A program made the translations under genes and the position numbers. A DNA stretch of 64,000 nucleotides, taken from assembly GCA_965238125.1 (NCBI GenBank), contig OZ250179.1:992001-1056000 (forward strand), read 5' to 3'. This document shows, piece after piece, positions 24,991 through 34,057 of this stretch (positions are counted from its first letter, which is position 1; every line of letters begins with the position of its first letter). The notes below the pieces were generated by a model. It searched no databases, was not told where the DNA came from, and saw nothing but the letters and a program-made list of their open reading frames with translations. The DNA is from UBA6623 sp965238125. Its GTDB lineage: Bacteria > Acidobacteriota > Terriglobia > Bryobacterales > UBA6623.

Positions 24991-25056
24991 CGCCCGGCCG
25001 GCCGGTGTGCATCAATCTAAACGATTCTCGGACGGCTCGAGCACCGACCGGGGCAC

Positions 25057-25086
25057 AAAAAAGAGGGGGGCGTTGCCGCCCCCCTC
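25057..25086 (-). terminator. intrinsic terminator for the minus-strand gene at 25091
   Basis: A 10-bp perfect stem (GAGGGGGGCG / CGCCCCCCTC, 25063-25086) with a TTGC loop is followed, on the minus strand, by six T residues. It begins four bases after the stop codon of the truncated DUF5677-like gene. Confidence 0.85.
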
Positions 25087-25090
25087 GTCG

Positions 25091-25616
25091 TTAGGTTGAA
25101 TTTGCTTCGACCCTACTGGTCAAGTGACTCAGTTCACACGCGTAGCGCCGGCGGCGTCTGGATTCAGTTCCAAGTATCCCCCGGGATTGAACGTTTACAG
25201 GAGAGAGTCCGCACGTACCACCTGTTTCGGCTTTTTCCGTCGGAAACAGCGCAGTCACGTCCACGATCCGCGCTGCGTGATTGCGCAGCCTACGGTGTTG
25301 CACGAAGAAGTAATGGAGGAAGTCCTGAGCCTCCTCGGGGTGAAGAGAAAGGTAGCTGGCGGTGACCACCCGCTCGTATTGGCCGCGCAGGAGCTTCATC
25401 GCCCCGACGCCCAGACACATTTCCGAGAGGGCCGAAATCTCTCGAAAATCCTCGACCACCTGCCATCCGAGAGAACGTACCACCCGGTCCGCGGCGGATC
25501 GCATTGGAAGGCGAGCTCTGAACACCGCATCGACCGACTGATCCATCACACCTTTGCTTGTTTGGAACTTGGACCAAGCCAAGTCAAAGGACCTCTTCTG
25601 TCGGGCATCATCTTGA
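25091..25616 (-). pseudogene. DUF5677-like protein, 5'-truncated by an IS
   Basis: The frame encodes a helical domain with 'VVEDFREISALSEMCLG', 'LLRGQYERVVTASYLSLHPEEAQDFLHYF', a pattern like DUF5677 proteins. Protein-like sequence starts right at the end of IS copy A2 (25617), so the IS probably removed the original 5' end. An internal ATG at 25546 preceded by AAGG could still allow a 151-residue product. A strong terminator follows the stop. The function of this family is unknown. Confidence 0.5.
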
Positions 25617-27279
25617 CCAGGATTTCCGATTTGGCTCCTCTGACGGCACGAGTCTACACCCTCACCCGGCGAAGCGCAACCATTTCTCCACCCGAAAGAG
25701 GCGGCGGCTGAGGCGGGACCGATCGAGCCCCCTTCTTGCCCCTCATGGGGGCTGATCCGCCGCTGCGAAGTCAATTTCGCAGACACCCCTCCGAGCTTCC
25801 GTCCTCAGTACACAGATTTCGCATTCGCCAAGTGCGGTGCTAACCACCCGGCACAGGCAGCGCCCAGATCCTCCGCAGCATGTCGCCAAACAGCCGCCGG
25901 TTCAGATGTCCCTCGGCCAAGAGCAACCAGTAGTACCGCGCGTGCTTGACCAATCTGCCGCCCGTCTTCATCAACCGCTGCTGCAAGCTCGTCAGTGACC
26001 ACGTCTTGATCCTGTGCGGCAACCCGAGTCGCCGCCACAGGTTGCCCAGGTTGTAGGCCGGCACGCTTAACTGCAAGCGCACCTCGTTCGCCCGGAAGCG
26101 ATGGCACGACAGCCGCGTCCAGTGCGTCGCTTGCTTACCTTCTTTGATCCACTGCTCCGCCGTGCCGCGCTTGTTGTAGAAACGCACCACCGACCGGCTT
26201 GGCAAGCTCATGTTCGTCACGATAAAACCGACGCGCGCGAATAGCTCGCCCTGGTGGTGCTCGACCTTGGCGACAACTCGTCTCGGCCCCTTCCAGCTCT
26301 CCGCCTGATAGCGAAAGCTCTTGTAGCGCACTAGCGGCTTGCGGCCGGGCCTCCCCGGCGGACGAAACAGGATGTCTTCGATCTCCAGCTCCAGGTTCTT
26401 ACTTGGCCGGAATGCGGATCGCGTAGTCCGCGCCGCGCTCCTCCAGCGCCTCGTAGATCTCCGGCTTGGCAAAGGCGGCATCGCCCCGGAAGGCGACCTG
26501 CTTGCCCGCAGCCTGTTGGCGCTCGATCTCCGGCAACAATAGCTCATCCCAGTCCTCGGCGCTGTGCACGTTGCCGGGACGCAGCTTGGCAGCGAGGCAA
26601 TCACCATGACCGTTGAACAAAAGCAACGGGTGGTAGCAGACCGACTCGAAGTGTCCGTTGTAGGCACTGCCTTCCTGTTGGCCATGGACCGGACTCTCGG
26701 TGGAGTCCATGTCCAGAACGACCCGCTCGGAGTCGTCGAACGCCTCCGCTTGCCCGACCAGCTCTCGGTTCAGCGCCATCAGCCCCAGCAGGTTCTCTTC
26801 GCTCGCCAGCATCTCCGTCTCGAAGCCATGCAGCGTCGAGGTCAAGGCCGCTCGGCGATCCCAGTTCCTCTGCGAGCCGATCAAGCGAAACGTCGGGTCA
26901 GCCGACACTCGGACGGCGTCGTTGACGTCCTCGTAGCCTGCCAAGCGGCTGTAGATCGACTGGCGCAGCAGATCGGCCAGCGGGAACTTCTTGTTCAAGC
27001 CTTGTCGCGAGTCGCTGAGATACTCATCGATCAGCTTCCCGAGACCGAGCCGCTCGTCCAGTTCGCGAACCAAAATCAGGCCACCGTCGGAAGTGACATG
27101 CGATCCCTGGAAATCGACTTTCAACAAGCCGTTGAAACTTAGCTGGAATGGCTTGGTTTGTTTTTCACCCATTGGGTGTTGGCCTCCATGGCGTCCTCAT
27201 CGGGCTCTAGCCCCTATGAATAAAGACGCTCAAGGCCGCTGGAAGGTCGGGATGTCAAACATCAAATTGAAAATGCGGG
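25617..27279 (-). mobile_element. IS1380-family element, diverged copy A2 (full length, transposase broken)
   Basis: The 1663-bp element ends in CAAATTGAAAATGCGGG on the right (transposase-proximal end) and starts with CCAGGATTTCCGATTTGG on the left, matching both ends of copy A1 (16 of 18 at the distal end). The transposase is clearly homologous, but the roughly 220 bp between stop codon and distal end are largely diverged. No target duplication is visible (TTGA against CCTA), so flanks have probably been rearranged. Confidence 0.85.
25840..27172 (-). pseudogene. IS1380 transposase with single-base frameshift (element A2)
   Basis: The N-terminal 257 residues (27172 down to about 26402) and the C-terminal part (from about 26402 to 25840) lie in different frames. 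Comparison with copy A1 shows one extra G near 26402, after 'YAIRIPA', creating a TAA. Restoring it rejoins 'NKNLELEIEDIL'. All three DDE motifs are otherwise present. Confidence 0.88.
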
Positions 27280-28066
27280 CCTAGACGCCCAATAAGTGTG
27301 CCGCTTCGGGAAGCCCGCGATCCGTCGCAAACGTATTGGATAACCAACAGAAAATGAGGCTCTTCTGGGATTTTAGTGGCTGGCGGCGGTGAGTGACGGA
27401 TCCCTCGCCACTGTGAGGCCGACCTCCCGGAGCCTGCTTCGGTGCCATTCAAGGGCTTCGTGACAACTCTACGGCCCCCAAGGCCGGGCGGCGACTGCGT
27501 TGGCCAAAAAGAATTACTGATAAACAAAGGGTTACGAGTAGAGCAAGGCTGCTGGCAGGTAGTCGTACAGTCTCCCGAAGGCTGTGAAATGCGGATCCAC
27601 AACTGTCATCCAGTGGCCACACTCAAAGAGATAACTCCCTGTTTATCAGTGTCTTATTCCCTTTACGAGTTGCCCACGACCGGACTGGCGTGTAGGGTAT
27701 TTGGGGATTTCTTGGCCGCCTTTTGGGCTCCGATGTGACTGCGGGCGACGTCGGGTCGGCAGGATGGAGGAGCCGGCTACCCGTTGGCCACCCACTAAAA
27801 ACCCGGAAGAGCCATCTTTTCTCCCTCCTGTGGATCGTTTAGGTAACAGACCGACAAACCAAGCAAAAGAGGGGCGTCGAGATTGAGAAGATAGTTGTAG
27901 TAGATATCGGGGAATTGGCTGTCCCTCGTCTCATACGCACCAAGCAATTTCCCATACGCCTCACTACGCTGTCCCTGATCTTGATCAAGCTGCGTCACAT
28001 GGCCCAGGCTATGAACTCCGGGCTTGTCCGCTGGATCGATCGCAAGATTGCGGGCCAAGCCGAATT
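27280..28066. other. decayed region between IS copy A2 and an IS scrap
   Basis: No intact gene is visible. Two inverted copies of a 31-bp motif, 27349-27379 (minus) and 27792-27822 (plus), share CCACTAAAA, CCC and GAAGAGCC in order. A minus-strand frame (27795-28058) looks protein-like. Confidence 0.5.
27795..28058 (-). pseudogene. gene fragment of unknown function
   Basis: The 87 codons contain 'HVTQLDQDQGQRSEAYGKLLGAYETRD' and 'PDIYYNYLLNLDAPLLLGL', which have normal amino-acid composition and look like a helical, TPR-like segment. There is no plausible start, and the upstream side ends at the IS scrap at 28067, so it is probably the 3' part of a cut gene. The family is not recognised. Confidence 0.35.
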
Positions 28067-28149
28067 AAGGCGGCATCGCCCCGGAAGGCGACCTGCTTGC
28101 CCGCAGCCTGTTGGCGCTCGATCTCCGGCAACAATAGCTCATCCCAGTC
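28067..28149 (-). repeat. 83-bp internal scrap of the IS1380 A2 transposase
   Basis: The stretch is essentially identical to 26476-26558 inside copy A2 (around 'IERQQAAGKQVAFRGDAAFA'). It has no IS ends and lies between two truncated genes, so it marks a recombination joint. Confidence 0.85.
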
Positions 28150-28227
28150 GTGCTTATTTCCTTTCGGGTCTGCGGCACGGAGCTGTCATGCATCGCGGCT
28201 CGTCCCCAGGGGATCACTCTGTTTTTC

Positions 28228-28893
28228 CTAGGGCTTCGCTTGTCCGGACTGACCGGCCATAGAGCAACAGTCAGTTCCCAGTCGCGAATCCGGATTACCT
28301 CCATAGGTTGCGCCCTCTTCGTCGATCAGGCGTGTCACATCATCGGGATCGTGTTTGTCGAGCAGTTCCTGGAATGGACGTAGCAGCTGCCTGCTTGGTA
28401 AGAATCGATCCAATGTTCCTCGGGCTTCCAAGATCCAAAGAAAAAAGTTCGTCGACTTGAGTTGAGCGAGCTTGCGCTGGGCATCTTGCTCGAATGGAGA
28501 CAACGCAAACGGATCGTTGTCTGGGGCGACGACAGTCGCTTCGACTAAAATTCTGGAGTCGCCTGATGTTGCGGCGAAATCCGGGTGTTTATCTGTACCG
28601 TGCAAATCCGGGTGGGTGCTCACAGAGAATCCCAAGCGCAAGAGGATCTGGTGCACGAGCAGTTCGAACCATGCGGAGTAGTGTTGACGGTAGATCGAAC
28701 TGCGAAAGCTTGATCTGAAGCGTTTGAGGTCGGCCTCCGCGGCGTCCTTGGAGTAGTCTTCATACCACCGCTCGCACAGCTCTCGCGCCACGACCGCTCG
28801 CTCGATGGCGGAGCGATTGAGGAACGAGAAGTGGGATTCGTTCACCTCGGCCAATCCCGTGAAGGTTCGCTCCATGTCATCGAAGAGGCGCAT
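28228..28893 (-). CDS. hypothetical protein, possibly nuclease-like, C-terminus uncertain
   Basis: The 221-residue product begins at an ATG and has helical segments (residues 1-80) followed by 'HPDFAATSGDSRILVEATVV', which recalls the Asp...Glu-x core of PD-(D/E)xK folds but lacks the Lys. The last 20 residues look unlike the rest, and an IS scrap lies just beyond, so the original C-terminus was probably lost. The family is not recognised. Confidence 0.45.
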   Translation of the reverse strand: MRLFDDMERTFTGLAEVNESHFSFLNRSAIERAVVARELCERWYEDYSKDAAEADLKRFRSSFRSSIYRQHYSAWFELLVHQILLRLGFSVSTHPDLHGTDKHPDFAATSGDSRILVEATVVAPDNDPFALSPFEQDAQRKLAQLKSTNFFLWILEARGTLDRFLPSRQLLRPFQELLDKHDPDDVTRLIDEEGATYGGNPDSRLGTDCCSMAGQSGQAKP

Positions 28894-29593
28894 TGACTTC
28901 TCGTGATTCGAATCCGCGACACGGACAGACGCTGAGAGTTGGCGCGATGGCGAACGGGATCGTGGCAGCTAGGCTCAATCCGATACGAGGCCCGCGCTAC
29001 GCAGCCAGTAAAGCATAGCCGTGGCAGCAACCACCGTCAAGAAACCGTCAGAAAACTCGCCCATCAAGTGAGCCAGACCGTTGGCGTTGCGAGCGAAAGC
29101 AGACGCCCTAAAACCGCGTAACATCAACGAGAGAAAGGAGTTGGGAGAAAACCATGGAAGACGCCCTCTTGCCTCCTAAGCGGCAGGTCGCAGGTTCGAA
29201 TCCTGCCGGGCCTACCATTTCCTTGAACGTCTCGCCGTAATAGTTATCCTTCTTCGCCGATCCCGCTACGCGGCGGGCCTGAGGACCGGCCGAGAATGCA
29301 CCGTCCTCGAGCGTCCGGGCGCGGGCGTTTCATGGAGGTGATATGAATGCCTCGGTACTCATCGAGCAGATCGTCCCGAAATGCGGGCTAGATTCAACGC
29401 AGTTCGAAGGATTCGGGATCGGTGACCGCGAAGATCCGCTTCGATTTCGCGAAAGAACCGGTTCCGCGGCCGCGCCGCGTGGACCTACTCGCTCTCAGCC
29501 ATGCCACGCGGCAGGCCGGGCGCTATGTTATGGACCATGCGAGCATGAACACCGCAGATACACGAACGCGGCTTGTCGTCTCCCACGGGGGGC
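28894..29593. other. region around the tRNA fragment, no intact gene
   Basis: Apart from the tRNA piece, an ATG at 29343 preceded by GGAGGTGAT opens a frame ('MNASVLIEQIVPKCGLDSTQF') that soon loses protein character, so it may be a truncated gene. No integrase is visible within the flanking 5 kb. Confidence 0.4.
29166..29217 (+). tRNA. tRNA-Arg(CCU), 3' fragment
   Basis: The sequence holds an anticodon arm with loop CTCCTAA (anticodon CCT), a variable loop, a perfect T-arm (GCAGG TTCGAAT CCTGC), the 3' acceptor strand CGGGCCT, discriminator A and CCA. No D-arm or 5' acceptor strand precedes it. A 3' tRNA piece of this kind is what integrase-mediated insertion leaves at one end of an element. 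Confidence 0.75.
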
Positions 29594-30949
29594 CTAGCCC
29601 ATGAACCCCATGTTGCTTGACGGGAAGTTGGCGAGGTTGGGGAACACGGTCGGGAGATCGACTTCGGCCACGCCGAACCAGCGCGCGAGCGTTGCTCCGA
29701 AGGTGTCGAGCGACGTCGTGGGAATCCAGCGGCCTCGCTGGTCCGTGCTGTCGGGACCGGCCGGGTCCAAGGTTGGAAACGTCCCGTAGAGCCCGCCCTG
29801 CACGGCTCCGCCGAGAACGAACATAGGGCTGCCCCAACCGTGGTCGGTGCCGGCGGTCGCGTTGGGCTCGAAGGTTCGCGCGAAATCGGATTCGGTAAAG
29901 GTGGTGACGCAGTCTTCAACGAGTAATTCGCCCGTCGCCGTGTAGAACGCATCCATGCAGGCATCAATGTTCGTCAGCAAATTGAGATGTAGGGGAGCCT
30001 GATTCGAGTGATTGTCGAAGCCGCCGGTGGAACAGAAAAAGATCTGGCGCTTCATCCCCAAGGCCGCGCGCACCTGGATCAGTTGCGCCACTTGCTTGAG
30101 TTGGTTCCCGAGACTGGTTGTCGGGAACACGGTAGCAAGCGGGGGGGCGAGTTCGGTGGCGGCTGCGATCAACTCTCCGATTTCGATGGCGTCGGACAGC
30201 GTCTGCCCGACCGCCTGCACAACGGCCAATCCCGTGTCAAAATCCAAAAGCTCCTGCAATGCCTGGTTGCGTGCGGGGGCGTTGGAGCTGGTCGAGCCCA
30301 ACGGCGCCAAGGGCGAACCCGGGTTTAGGCTCGCTTGCTGGGTTGTTTCGCCCGCGAGAAGCAGGGCCGAGCCAGCCAAAGATACCGAGGTCGGAAACAG
30401 AGCGGGAGCATTCTGGGAGGCTATCAGGTCGGCGACGCGCCCGGCCCATCCGCTGCTGGAAGGGTGAACCGGATGCCCGCTTTGCATTTCCGCTACCTGA
30501 TCGGAATGGGAAAACAGCCGCGTCGGCCTCGGGTCGATACCGGCCTGGTACTGCGCCTTCGTCATCGGCTGTACCAGCGTCCCTACGTTGGCCGCCACGG
30601 CGAGTCGATTCGTGGCCTGGTTGGTGATCGCGGCGAGGTTGGTCATCGCGGGGTGCAAACCATAGGTCGCGTCCGGCCCGTACGGGGAATTGTTCGTCGT
30701 GCCGATCGGCAGCAGCGCTCCCTGCGCGTGGGCCAGGCCCCCTCGGACGCCGGCGTAGTTGGTGTACCCGGCCGCGGTCGGCACGACGGTGTTATCGCCG
30801 TCGTTGCCGCCGAACATAAAGATACACACCAAGGCTTTGTAGTCTTCCGCGCCGGCCGCCAGGGCGTTCATCATTCCGAAGCGCGTGAAGTTGGCGGTGG
30901 CTCCCAGCGAGGCCAGGCGGAGGAATTGTCTGCGGGTTCGTGGTCTCAT
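29594..30949 (-). CDS. DUF1501 family protein with Tat signal
   Basis: The 451-residue protein starts with a twin-arginine-type signal ('RRQFLRLASLGATANF', residues 6-21). The DUF1501 body shows 'VCIFMFGGNDGDNTVVP', 'RLFSHSDQVAEMQSG', 'FFCSTGGFDNHSNQ' and 'FTESDFARTFEPN...GTDHGWGSPMFVLGG', the family's metal-dependent sulfatase-like blocks. It is 62 bases downstream of the DUF1800 gene on the same strand. The two families usually occur together in exported systems of unknown function. Confidence 0.88.
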   Translation of the reverse strand: MRPRTRRQFLRLASLGATANFTRFGMMNALAAGAEDYKALVCIFMFGGNDGDNTVVPTAAGYTNYAGVRGGLAHAQGALLPIGTTNNSPYGPDATYGLHPAMTNLAAITNQATNRLAVAANVGTLVQPMTKAQYQAGIDPRPTRLFSHSDQVAEMQSGHPVHPSSSGWAGRVADLIASQNAPALFPTSVSLAGSALLLAGETTQQASLNPGSPLAPLGSTSSNAPARNQALQELLDFDTGLAVVQAVGQTLSDAIEIGELIAAATELAPPLATVFPTTSLGNQLKQVAQLIQVRAALGMKRQIFFCSTGGFDNHSNQAPLHLNLLTNIDACMDAFYTATGELLVEDCVTTFTESDFARTFEPNATAGTDHGWGSPMFVLGGAVQGGLYGTFPTLDPAGPDSTDQRGRWIPTTSLDTFGATLARWFGVAEVDLPTVFPNLANFPSSNMGFMG

Positions 30950-31011
30950 GAATTTCGTTCCTTTGGTGTCGAAACAGTGAGCGTCTTCCGGCCCGTCCTT
31001 CCCGAACGACT

Positions 31012-32917
31012 CTAGTGTTGGACCTGATAGCGAGACGAAGTCGCGACCAGATAGATCGCATACTCGGCCCTGCGTTCCGGATGCCCTGCCGATACGTCGG
31101 TGATCGCGTTGAGAATGCTTTGCCGCTCCGTATCGGTGAGCGGCTCGTGGAGCAGAGTGTTTTCCGCAAGGGCGAGCAAAGCGGCCGGGTCGTCGGTCAA
31201 TGCGTAAAACGCCGACAAATCGATAAAAACGCCCGTGCCCGTCTGGTTACGAGCCACGCGGTAGACGAAATCAACTCGCTCGATCGCGTTGGTGAAGGTG
31301 TGGATCTGGAATTCCGGACCTTCGATCGACCCGTGCGCGCCGTGAAACCCGCCGTGCAACAGGTGGAAGTAGTTGAATACGGTCGGGGGCCGGAATACCC
31401 ACTGGCCCATCTTATAGGTCCGCCAGCGCAGGATGTTTGCTTCCTGCACTTGCGCGTCGAGCGCTCGTAGCAGCGCTACGGAAAAGAGCACGGGTTCGCG
31501 CAGGTGGCCGTGGTCGCCGCCGGCTTTATCCGCTTCGCGGTCGAGGAGTACGGCCTTGATGACGGCTTTGAGATCGCCTCGTGCCCCTGAACCATTTGTT
31601 GTTAAACACCTTCGTTACCCGGCGCACGTACTGCGAACTCGGGTTGCTGTCGACGAAGTGCCGAATCAGCCGCAGGGCGAGAAAGGGCCCAATGTTTGGG
31701 TGATTGAAGACATGCTGCAAAGCGTCGTCGAGGTCCACGACAGCGGTTCTCCCGGCCGGCATGATATAGCCGTCCATGAGGACCTTTTCCGTCATGTCGT
31801 GTTGATCGTTCCAGGGTTCCATCGGGCCGATGTAGTAGGGAGGGTTGTAAAAGCCGGGGCTGTCCTCGAGGGGATGGGTCGGGTAACCCCATCCGGTAAA
31901 CACCCGCGCAAAGTTCAGAATGGTGTCTTCGGTGTACGTTGGCGTCGTATTACCGTCTTTGTCCGTCTTGGGCGTGCCGTCGAGATTGAGAATCACGGTT
32001 CCGACAGTGAAGAGCTGCTGTAGCTCGCGACCGAAGTTCTCGTTGGGGTTGAGGCCCGAACCCGGTTCCGTCGCCTTGTTTCTCACCATGTCGAGGTAGC
32101 GGCCCATGGTGGGACTCAAGGTAACGTCGCGCAATAGATCGTAATAGTTGCCGAAGGCGTTGTCCCTGAGCATGCGCACCCACGGAACCATCTGGTGCGA
32201 ACTGCCCACGGTATTCGCCGAGACAACAAAGATCTGACTCAACATGAACGCCATGCGTTGCCGCAGTTGGTCTTCCCCGTGAACGGCGTTGTGAAAAAAC
32301 TTCTCCTGGGCCGGCCTGAAATCGTGGATGTCCACGAGGGGATCGGGATAGTCGGACATCGGCGCGGCGAACTGCTCTTCGAGAAAGGCCTCCTTGCCGA
32401 CTTCTTGTAAGTGGGCGATGCTTGCCAGCGTGAATCCCCATGTCGCCTGTTCGAGGAAGCGCTTGGCTTCCGACACGGACATGCCGTTGCCGCCACCGCC
32501 GCCGTTTCCGCCACCGTCGCCGGCGTCGACCACCTCGACGTTCACGACGTTGGACGGATCTGGGCCGGGGTTCTCGACGAAGACTGCGATGGGGCCGATT
32601 TGCTCGGTAGTTGCCGTACCGTCCGCGATCAAGCGTTTAGCATTTCGCCTCGTGGTCGGCAGTGCAATGCCGTCGAAGTACACGACCGCGCCGCTGTCGA
32701 AACCGCTGCCCGTCACCGTCAAGCTGAACGCGCCGACTGCTACCGAGGTAGGTTTCACCGCCGAAACAACGGGTGCCGCTGAAAGCGTGGATGCGGCGAT
32801 ACCAAAACAAGCCACCATCATCAATCCGTGAAGTGTTGGCGGGCGTCCCAATTGCCGGCGCAAGCTTACGGATTCGAGTGGGCCAAACAGGGATTCGGAT
32901 AGATGGAGGACTTTCAT
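31012..32917 (-). pseudogene. DUF1800 family protein with IPT/TIG domain, one frameshift
   Basis: The N-terminal frame (32917-31526) has an export signal, an IPT/TIG domain (about residues 45-135), a Gly-rich linker, and DUF1800 sequence ('RFLEQATWGFTLASIAHLQ', 'ENFGRELQQLFTVG'). The second frame (31491-31012) supplies the expected C-terminus ('GQWVFRPPTVFNYF'). One extra A in the AAA run at 31595-31597 breaks the gene at 'KVFNN'; removing it gives 'NNNGSGARGDLKAV' and joins the frames. This may be a true mutation or a base-calling error. It is partnered with the DUF1501 gene. Confidence 0.85.
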
Positions 32918-33343
32918 TGTGCGGTGGCCGGTGTTTATGCTTCGAAACCTTCGAAGCTGTGTTCAGCGAGGTATGTTGGCGCCCCTCGAGACGCGCAACC
33001 CCTGACGCTAAGGCAACCCTACCATCAGTCGCCTTCGATCTCGATTCGGTTTCCTTGGAGAAATCCCTCTCAGATCACCTACGATCCGGAGCCGGCCACC
33101 CTAAGCCTTTCTGCCTTTCTGATCCAACTTCTGGGACTTTCTTCATACGCCTCCGGCACGCAAGGTTCGTCAATGTAATCGGGCCAAGATTCTAGGCCTG
33201 ACAGGACTAACGTACTGGTCCGCGACCCCGGCCCATCACGAAACAGACCGCGAGAGGGGAAGGTTCTTTTCAAATGCGGTGATAGGGGAACGCAGGCCGG
33301 CCGAGGCGGTCCTTCGAAACGGAGCTTGCCAAGCTCGACCCGG
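32918..33343. other. intergenic region
   Basis: No convincing gene. It holds the upstream region of the DUF1800/DUF1501 pair and ends at repeat R1. Confidence 0.5.
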
Positions 33344-33486
33344 CGACGTGGCGTGAGGCGCCGGCCTTGCCGCGCCCCAAGTCATCGGGGCGTGTTCCAG
33401 ACAGCTTCCTTGGGAACTTCCGCGAATTCCGCGGATACGAACCGATGAATCGGTTCGCGGCAAGCGTGGACGCTCACGCGACGTCG
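33344..33486 (+). repeat. dispersed palindromic repeat R1, full copy 2
   Basis: This copy has the same outer ends and dyads as 19907-20047, with a diverged centre. The CGAACCGATGAATCGGTTCG dyad is identical in both. Confidence 0.8.
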
Positions 33487-33559
33487 CGGCCGGCATGAGT
33501 TGGGTGTCTCCAAGCGAAGGGCCTTGCTCGGGGCGCGCGCCTGACAGAACAGCCTCGAC

Positions 33560-33862
33560 CTAACCGCCGCGCACGAGCATCCTTAGCAGTCCCCCGACCG
33601 CTTTTTCGATACGCTCGGCGCTCAAGTTGTCGGGCAACGGGACGGCGCATTGCGGATGAACCTCGATACGGCCCCCTTCGGCGCGGCGTCGGGTTTCTCC
33701 ACCGACGCCGCCAGGCTGGCGAGCGCCCACCCGGTACCTCTTGCCGCTCGTGGATTGCACCTGGTAGTCGCCATAGGGCCCGCCTCGCGGCCTCGACACG
33801 ACCTTCTTGACGGCCTCTCGCGCTCTCTGCCGGCGCGCCTGGATCTGCTCCTCGACCAACAT
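33560..33862 (-). CDS. small basic protein of unknown function
   Basis: From the ATG at 33862 (AAGG upstream) the product has 100 residues: a basic helical start ('EEQIQARRQRAREAVKKV'), a middle 'YQVQSTSGKRYRVGAR', and 'PQCAVPLPDNLSAERIEKAVGGLLRML' at the end. Composition is protein-like but no family was recognised. It is divergent from ccmF. Confidence 0.45.
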   Translation of the reverse strand: MLVEEQIQARRQRAREAVKKVVSRPRGGPYGDYQVQSTSGKRYRVGARQPGGVGGETRRRAEGGRIEVHPQCAVPLPDNLSAERIEKAVGGLLRMLVRGG

Positions 33863-34057
33863 CGGTTCACCTTCGCGGCGATTCGAATCGCCGCATAGAA
33901 TAGCAGTTCCGCCGCCCGAGACACCAGCCTTGCCGCGGGCTCGCCCGGCAGCGATCGGCACTCTTGCTCCGGCACAGCTGCAGCCCGAACTCGGAAGCCC
34001 GTTGAAGCCGCTGCTCCCACTCCGACGATCGCGCTATTCTGAAGGGAACAATTCGCC

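Noticed and set aside
25617..25839. IS copy A2 seemed to lack its distal end because the sequence after the stop differs from A1
   Set aside because: A matching terminal repeat is present at 25617-25634, so the element is full length but diverged there.
29371..29384. GAAATGCGGG followed by CTAG, resembling a B-type IS end with target duplication
   Set aside because: Only ten bases match, no partner end was found, and it lies inside an open frame with a good ribosome site.
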